Assembly (NCBI GenBank): GCA_016200025.1 | Contig: JACQFO010000051.1 | Location: forward strand, 1-10,601 | From: Nitrososphaerota archaeon | Lineage (GTDB): Archaea > Thermoproteota > Nitrososphaeria > Nitrososphaerales > Gagatemarchaeaceae | DNA: 10,601 nucleotides | Direction: 5' to 3' | Shown here: positions 6,454-10,601 of the stretch, piece after piece | Layout: every line of letters starts with the position of its first letter | How positions within the stretch are numbered: the first letter of the stretch is position 1 | The notes under the pieces: model-generated | Told to the model about the DNA's origin: nothing | The model's input: only the letters and a program-made list of their open reading frames with translations | Database searches by the model: none | Position numbers and translations under genes: made by a program

Positions 6454-7053
6454 ATGAAGGCTGAAAAGTTCGGTGCCTACGTCTTCGACTTGGACGGGAC
6501 CCTGTTCAGGATACCCGTCGACTGGGAGGCCGTGCGGGGAAGCCTGAGGAAAATCTTCGCCACAGACTCGCAGTTCATCCCGTTGTTCGAGAGCCTCCGA
6601 GAGCACTTGGGGAACGACCCAGCACGCCGCGCCGAGGCCTTCGCTGCCGTCGATTCGTTGGAGCTCAAGGCCGTGGAGGCCTGCGAGCCTCTGCCCGGGG
6701 CTCTCGACCTTGTCTCCGGGCTGCGCTCCCGGGCGAAGCTGGGCCTCGTGACCATGCAGGGACGGAAGGCCTACGATAGGATAGCGATGGAACATGGCCT
6801 GGCCTCCGCGTTCGCTGTCTCGGTCACCAGGGAAGACTCGCTCGACCGTGCCGAACAGCTCCTCTCCGCCCTCGGGCGTCTGGGCGTGGACCGCGGGGAG
6901 GCGCTTTTCATCGGAGACAGACTCAACGATGTGTTCTCGGCCCAGAAGGCGGGAGTGAAGGTCGCGCTCGTCGGCAGGACCGGCACCGGCGACTCGCGGC
7001 CCGACTTCAGCTTCGCGAACCTGTCGGACCTCGCCGCCTTCCTGGCTGCATGA
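6454..7053 (+). CDS. HAD-superfamily hydrolase (phosphatase-like)
   Basis: Probable small-molecule phosphatase of the haloacid dehalogenase superfamily. Its 199 residues show motif I FDLDGTLF (11-18; nucleophile D12, acid/base D14), a helical cap region (about 20-85), motif II LVTMQG (98-103; T100) and motif IV FIGDRLND (152-159; D155 and D159). Motif III is expected to supply a lysine; here the region TREDSLDRAEQ offers only arginine (R126 or R132). The order resembles phosphoglycolate phosphatase or beta-phosphoglucomutase relatives, but the substrate cannot be read from the sequence. I prefer the ATG at 6454 to the TTG at 6451; a G-run just upstream is a poor ribosome binding site and does not settle it. 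It lies 10 bp after the ATP-grasp gene, so probably in the same operon. A role in dephosphorylating a sugar precursor would suit the context. Confidence 0.85.
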   Translation: MKAEKFGAYVFDLDGTLFRIPVDWEAVRGSLRKIFATDSQFIPLFESLREHLGNDPARRAEAFAAVDSLELKAVEACEPLPGALDLVSGLRSRAKLGLVTMQGRKAYDRIAMEHGLASAFAVSVTREDSLDRAEQLLSALGRLGVDRGEALFIGDRLNDVFSAQKAGVKVALVGRTGTGDSRPDFSFANLSDLAAFLAA

Positions 7054-7083
7054 GCGCCGGGCACGCCAAGGGAACGCAAGGAT

Positions 7084-7089
7084 AATTAG
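7084..7089 (+). promoter_or_regulatory. TATA-like box before the kinase-like gene
   Basis: AATTAG within GGATAATTAG, in the 75-bp gap after the HAD gene, has a centre near 7086. Transcription would then start at about 7111-7114, leaving a short leader that carries the ribosome binding site at 7115-7121. The surrounding DNA is GC-rich, so this AT-rich patch stands out, but the match to a TATA consensus is only moderate. Confidence 0.35.
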
Positions 7090-7114
7090 CGCAGGCTCGC
7101 GGGTCGCTTCAGAC

Positions 7115-7121
7115 GAGGTGA
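7115..7121 (+). promoter_or_regulatory. Shine-Dalgarno sequence selecting a TTG start
   Basis: GAGGTGA matches seven bases of the archaeal anti-Shine-Dalgarno complement GGAGGTGAT. It ends 7 nt before the TTG at 7129, which is ideal, and 13 nt before the ATG at 7135, which is long. This favours the TTG start. It is the best-placed ribosome binding site in the window; most other genes here appear leaderless or coupled. Confidence 0.5.
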
Positions 7122-7128
7122 CGCCCCA

Positions 7129-7975
7129 TTGATAATGAAGCCGACAGCGGTCGCATCCGCCTCAGTCGCGGCAGTCCTTTCATACATCAATCCGCTTCTG
7201 GGCTTCCTCTTCGTCTTCTTCTTCGCTCTGTTCTTCTCGACCATGGGGGTTTTGAAGAGTTGGGCGGCGCACCTCCGACTGGCCAACGATGCGCCCAACG
7301 CCCTGAGGGCGCTCCTCGCTGCCGCGGGCGGGGCTCTTTTGCCCTTCGGGGCGCAGTTCCTGTTGCAGTCCACAGGGGTCTTCCTGATTCTCGGCGCCGT
7401 GTTCCTCAACGACGAGTATCAGCGCAGGGTCTTCGCGGCTGCGGGTCGAGGGAAGAGGGGAGGCACGGTCGCCCTGCTCGGCATTGACGGGAGCGGGAAG
7501 TCGACGCACGCAGAGGCCCTGGGGTCCTGGTTCTCAGCGAGGGGCTACGAGTACTCAAACGTCCCGTTCCACAGGTACCTGTTTGTGGGCGCCTTCGCGA
7601 GGAGTGCATCGGGGGACCTCGAATCGAAGGGCAGGCGGCGCGGGGGGAACCCTCTCAGGCCCGTTCTGTCGCTCATCGACAACCTGGCGCTGCATCTGGT
7701 TACGGCGTTCGGGGTCGGGTTGGAGGGGAAGGTCGTAGTCTTTGACAGGTACATCTGGAGCACCTACGTGAAGTACGCGTCTCTGGGGTACCCGGTGAGG
7801 CCCCTCAGGCGCCTCTAGGCACATCAGGTACCAGCCGGAGATCCTCGCAGACGAGAGGGAGGAGTACCTCAGGATCGCGAGGGCCCGGGGGTACACTGTA
7901 ATCGATGCCACCAAGCCCTTCGAAGAGGTCCAGTCGGAGATGGAGAGGGTCCTCTCGGGTGCCTTCGCAGGATAG
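7129..7975 (+). pseudogene. Membrane-anchored thymidylate-kinase-like gene, broken by frameshift and internal deletion
   Basis: The intact part encodes 229 residues ending at a TAG (7816-7818). Residues about 10-40 and 62-93 are strongly hydrophobic and form a membrane domain. A P-loop kinase domain follows, with LLGIDGSGKST (116-126), then VVFDRYIWSTYVKY (203-216), a thymidylate-kinase-like DRY segment, and GYPVRP. Translation then stops, but another frame continues directly with RHIRYQPEILADEREEYL and ends ...VIDATKPFEEV...FAG before the TAG at 7973-7975, the expected C-terminus of the same family. The part normally between these blocks (strand with LDV-like residues and the lid region, which I estimate at about 40 residues) is missing, so the defect is a deletion plus frame change near 7800-7820. 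Either the gene is decaying or the assembly dropped bases. Related kinase-like proteins occur in glycan loci, where the substrate need not be dTMP. Confidence 0.75.
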
Positions 7976-7978
7976 AGC

Positions 7979-8782
7979 ATGCCGTCATATGAAACGATAA
8001 CGATAGCAAGGGACGAGGCCCCGAACCTTCCTGCAACGCTCGAGTCCTTGGCTGGACAGTCGCAAAGGCCCTCGAAAATGATCGTCGTCGACGACGGATC
8101 TCGGGACGCCACGGCAGCGATCGCGGAACGGTATGGCTCCCTCGTGGTCAGGCTCCCGCGCCATGATGAAAGCTACCTCGGACAGCCGCGCCTTGCGTCG
8201 GTCATCAATGCTGGTCTCAGAAGAGTCTCTGCTTCTATTGAGTACGTCGTCATCGTGGACGCGGACAATCCGTTGCCTCGGAACTACGTCGGCAGACTGC
8301 TGGGCGAGATGGAGAGGGACACCCAGGTCGCGGCCGCGAGCGGGGCGATCCTAGGCGAGCCAGTGGACCCCGAGATGCCAAGGAACTCGGGATTCGCGGT
8401 CAAGGCGTCGGTTTGGAGGTCGCTCAACGGAATGAAGTACCCTCTGATGTACGGATACGAGGCGTGGCTGAGGTTCAGGCTCTTGCAGGAGGGTTACGCC
8501 GTCATGGTCTATCCGACAATCACTTCCAACGTCAACAGGAGGACCAGGCTAAAGGGGGTCCACGACGGGAGGGCGATGTACGTCCTTGGCTATGGGTTTG
8601 CCTACACCCTCGGGAGGGTCGCGGTAAACTTCGGCCGCGAACCGGCGAACTCGCTGAAGGTGCTCGTCGGATACCTGTCGCATCCTGGGCTGGAGAGGTC
8701 TGACATAGCGGACTGGGTGGGAGTGAGGCAGCGACGGCAGTTCGTAGGGAAGGCAAGGAACCAGATCGCTAGCATCTTCTAG
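7979..8782 (+). CDS. Family 2 glycosyltransferase
   Basis: Transfers a sugar from a nucleotide- or lipid-phosphate donor during assembly of a polysaccharide or glycolipid, probably at the inner face of the membrane. The 267-residue protein has the GT-A fold hallmarks: IARDEAPNLPATLESL near the N-terminus (9-24), VVDDGSRDAT (36-45; nucleotide-binding D38/D39), the metal-binding VDADN (93-97) and GYEAWLRFRLLQEGY (159-173), where E161 is at the place of the catalytic-base acidic residue of the ED motif. A hydrophobic C-terminal stretch (about 200-235) may associate with the membrane, but no clear transmembrane helix is seen. The ATG at 7979 is the natural start: it lies 3 bp after the stop of the broken kinase gene and right at the first beta strand. 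Its stop codon overlaps that of the convergent flippase gene. Acceptor and sugar are not predictable. Confidence 0.9.
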   Translation: MPSYETITIARDEAPNLPATLESLAGQSQRPSKMIVVDDGSRDATAAIAERYGSLVVRLPRHDESYLGQPRLASVINAGLRRVSASIEYVVIVDADNPLPRNYVGRLLGEMERDTQVAAASGAILGEPVDPEMPRNSGFAVKASVWRSLNGMKYPLMYGYEAWLRFRLLQEGYAVMVYPTITSNVNRRTRLKGVHDGRAMYVLGYGFAYTLGRVAVNFGREPANSLKVLVGYLSHPGLERSDIADWVGVRQRRQFVGKARNQIASIF

Positions 8783-10368
8783 GTAGCGCGCTCGTCCTCG
8801 TTCTTGGTTCCCCGGCCGAAGACTGGGCTCTCCACTTCAGGTCCAGGGAAGCCTTCGGGGACGCCGGCCCCGGCACCAGCACCCCTGTCCCGGATGGCCG
8901 AGACGACCTTGTTCGTAAGGGTCCTGAACCGTTCATCAAGAGCGTAGACCGCGGCGAAGTAGACCCCGCCCGAGAGCAAGACGGTCGCGACGAGCCTCCC
9001 AGCGAAATCGATGGAACTCGACCCATAGTCGAGGAGTAGAGAGCCAAGACCGAAGGCGGACCCCCCCATCAGCGCCGCTGCGACGATGTACCTGGGAAGG
9101 GACCTGGGCAGGGCCAGGGCTTTGATGCTTCTGGCCTTCCTCGCTTTGACGGCCACCATCGATACAGTCGCGAGCAACTGGACGCCCGCCCAGGCCTTCA
9201 CTATTTCAGAGACCGGGAGCGAGGCCGTGAAGACCAGGACAAGGTAGGTCGAGCCGATGTACCCTGCGGCATATAGCAAGTTGACCGCTGGCACGAAGGC
9301 GAAGGCCGTGCCGCGGAATCTTGTTTTGGTCCCGCCCTCGACCGCGTCCGCAGACTCCAAGCCCAGGAGCGTCGAGTCGAGGACGAAGGAGAGGGAGAGG
9401 AAGAGGGCTGAGAAAGACAGTATGACGAGCCCTGCCTCTGCCGAGGCGTAGGCCGGCTTCAGCAGGAACAGGACGGGCTTAGCGAGGACCACAGCGCCCG
9501 TCACCATCGGGAGTCCGAAGAGCAAGGAGAAGTCGAGCGCGAGGTTTGTGACATCGCCGCGCCGCCCGCTCAAGAGCAGCGGGTACAACGCTATGGAGAG
9601 GTAGCTGGAGTAGCTCACGATGTTGGCTATTGAGAAGGCGGCCTGGTAGTATCCCACCACCGTGGTCCCGGAGAAGACGAACGGGGCCACGAAGGTGTCC
9701 GATATGAGCACCAGAGAGGCCAGGGTGTTCACCAGAGGGACCCAGGAACCCACGAACCACCTCCTGCTCTCTGCGAAGTCGACCTTACCCTTGAGGATGG
9801 ACCTGCACATGTACGTCGCAGTGGCCGCCTGGGCGAAGTAGGCAACCTCGAGCGCGACGATGACCCCGTCCACCCCTGCGGAGTACACCACGAGCAGGAA
9901 GTAGGCGGCCAAGACCTTGGACACCTCGGAGATCATGAGGGCGTAGCCCGTGATCGTGGGCCTGTGCCCGTAGGCCACGGAAATCGATGCGGTGTTCCAG
10001 TAGGACAGGGGCACCATTATCGCCGCTACGAGGAAGTGCGAAAGGTCCGAGCCCACGTTGCCGTGGAGGAGGGCAGATGCGACAAGGAATGAGGCTCCCC
10101 CGCCGATGCTCAGCCCGGCGCTGACAAGCAAGGCCGTCTTCGCGACCTGGCCTCCGCGGGCGACCCTCCTCAAGGCCCAGAAGCCAATCACCGAGGCTGG
10201 ATAGGACGCGAACGCCACCAGGTCGTAGATGAACTCCCAGAGCCCGAAGGCGGCGGGCGTGAGGGACCGGGTGACCATAATCAGGAAAAGGAGGCCTGTA
10301 AAGACGCTCGCAAGTCTGCTGCCGAAGACCACGAAGCCCGTCTTCCTAAGTGAAATCTGCGAGGCCAT
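8779..10368 (-). CDS. Wzx/MATE-type oligosaccharide flippase (polysaccharide biosynthesis membrane protein)
   Basis: Integral membrane transporter of the MOP (multidrug/oligosaccharidyl-lipid/polysaccharide) superfamily, which moves lipid-linked glycans across the cytoplasmic membrane. The 529 residues contain a dozen or more hydrophobic helices, from residue 11 to about 480. The N-terminal segment has the typical first helix followed by TRSLTPAAFGLWEF (33-46), matching the helix-loop (LGPEGFGLY-like) of Wzx proteins, and paired internal repeats of helix bundles follow. The last 35 or so residues are a hydrophilic tail rich in Gly, Pro and Glu, which is unusual. The ATG at 10368 starts the protein directly before the first helix, and a TATA box at 10396-10403 fits an almost leaderless transcript. 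The gene converges with the glycosyltransferase and shares a CTAG stop overlap. It likely exports the glycan built by the + strand genes. O-antigen-, teichuronic- or S-layer-glycan-like substrates cannot be told apart. Confidence 0.88.
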   Translation of the reverse strand: MASQISLRKTGFVVFGSRLASVFTGLLFLIMVTRSLTPAAFGLWEFIYDLVAFASYPASVIGFWALRRVARGGQVAKTALLVSAGLSIGGGASFLVASALLHGNVGSDLSHFLVAAIMVPLSYWNTASISVAYGHRPTITGYALMISEVSKVLAAYFLLVVYSAGVDGVIVALEVAYFAQAATATYMCRSILKGKVDFAESRRWFVGSWVPLVNTLASLVLISDTFVAPFVFSGTTVVGYYQAAFSIANIVSYSSYLSIALYPLLLSGRRGDVTNLALDFSLLFGLPMVTGAVVLAKPVLFLLKPAYASAEAGLVILSFSALFLSLSFVLDSTLLGLESADAVEGGTKTRFRGTAFAFVPAVNLLYAAGYIGSTYLVLVFTASLPVSEIVKAWAGVQLLATVSMVAVKARKARSIKALALPRSLPRYIVAAALMGGSAFGLGSLLLDYGSSSIDFAGRLVATVLLSGGVYFAAVYALDERFRTLTNKVVSAIRDRGAGAGAGVPEGFPGPEVESPVFGRGTKNEDERAT

Positions 10369-10395
10369 CGGAAGCTCGTCAGGCTCCTCTGGCGG

Positions 10396-10403
10396 ATTAT
10401 AAC
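10396..10403 (-). promoter_or_regulatory. TATA box for the flippase gene
   Basis: On the minus strand this reads GTTATAAT, a good archaeal TATA box in otherwise GC-rich DNA. Its centre near 10400 is about 32 nt before the ATG (10368), predicting a transcript start around 10372-10375 and a leader of only a few bases. This indicates that the flippase has its own promoter and is not simply read through from the upstream IMPase-like gene. Confidence 0.6.
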
Positions 10404-10442
10404 AATGTGAGTGATGCGCCCGTTGGTGAACCTTGTTGATGC

Positions 10443-10601
10443 CTAGGCCTCTCGCCGCTTCAGAAGATCCACGAGTTCAGAATGCAGACTCTTGCTCGAC
10501 GTTGCGACGAGCCCGAACCTCGCGTTGAGGTCGAGGACAGGGTTTAGTGACCTGCCTGTTCCGTCGGTAATCTTCCCTCCCGCCTCCTTCACCAGGAGGC
10601 A
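10443..10601 (-). CDS. Inositol monophosphatase family protein, C-terminal part only
   Basis: An open frame enters from the right edge and ends at a TAG (10445-10443), giving the last 52 residues. LLVKEAGGKITDGTG is the characteristic late motif of the inositol monophosphatase family (L-x-x-EAGG-x-x-TD-x-x-G), and the following LVATSSKSLHSELVDLL matches the usual family ending, in which a LVASN-like strand precedes a final helix. Archaeal members of this family dephosphorylate inositol-1-phosphate and/or fructose-1,6-bisphosphate. The metal-binding motifs lie outside the window, so activity and substrate cannot be judged. It runs in the same direction as the flippase, 74 bp upstream of it, but the flippase has a separate TATA box. 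No clear T-run terminator is seen in the gap. The protein may supply sugar or inositol precursors for the glycan or lipid; that is inference. Confidence 0.75.
   Translation of the reverse strand, partial: CLLVKEAGGKITDGTGRSLNPVLDLNARFGLVATSSKSLHSELVDLLKRREA

Noticed and set aside
10408..10445. Box C/D-like GTGATGC and TTGATGC in the flippase upstream region
   Set aside because: No CTGA box follows at a suitable distance on the same strand, so a C/D guide RNA is not supported.

Overview
The window looks like chromosomal DNA of a GC-rich archaeon of the Nitrososphaerota (Thaumarchaeota) or a close relative. The main evidence is the archaeal elongation factor 1-alpha at the left edge, which carries the DNGKST form of the P-loop that I recall from thaumarchaeal EF-1A. 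TATA-like boxes about 26-30 nt upstream of several start codons and a two-helix membrane protein resembling a thaumarchaeal conserved family fit this. Nothing here identifies the metabolism or the exact lineage.

Left part (1-4000): EF-1A on the + strand meets, tail to tail with a 12-bp gap, a minus-strand gene for a free-standing LAGLIDADG endonuclease-like protein with two N-terminal helix-turn-helix segments. That gene is visibly lower in GC than its neighbours and looks like an acquired selfish gene inserted directly after the EF-1A stop codon. Divergent from it, across a 145-bp spacer, is a MetF-family (5,10-methylenetetrahydrofolate reductase) homologue. A small two-helix membrane protein with its own TATA box follows.

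Right part (4100-10601): this is a cell-surface glycan locus. On the + strand, in order, are a CE4-type polysaccharide deacetylase, an ATP-grasp ligase starting 1 bp after it, a HAD hydrolase, a membrane-anchored thymidylate-kinase-like gene broken by a frameshift plus an internal deletion, and a family 2 glycosyltransferase. Converging on these, with the two stop codons overlapping on one CTAG, is a large Wzx/MATE-type flippase. Behind the flippase is the 3' end of an inositol monophosphatase family gene, visible only as a reading frame running off the window.

Taken together, the right part reads as machinery to assemble (GT2), modify (deacetylase, ATP-grasp ligase), supply or dephosphorylate precursors (HAD, kinase-like, IMPase-like) and export (flippase) a surface polysaccharide or lipid-linked glycan. 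The chemistry is inferred from families only. The most notable points are the HTH-LAGLIDADG gene abutting EF-1A, the decayed membrane-fused kinase gene, and the deacetylase/ATP-grasp pair. I see no CRISPR array, tRNA, rRNA, insertion sequence or intein.
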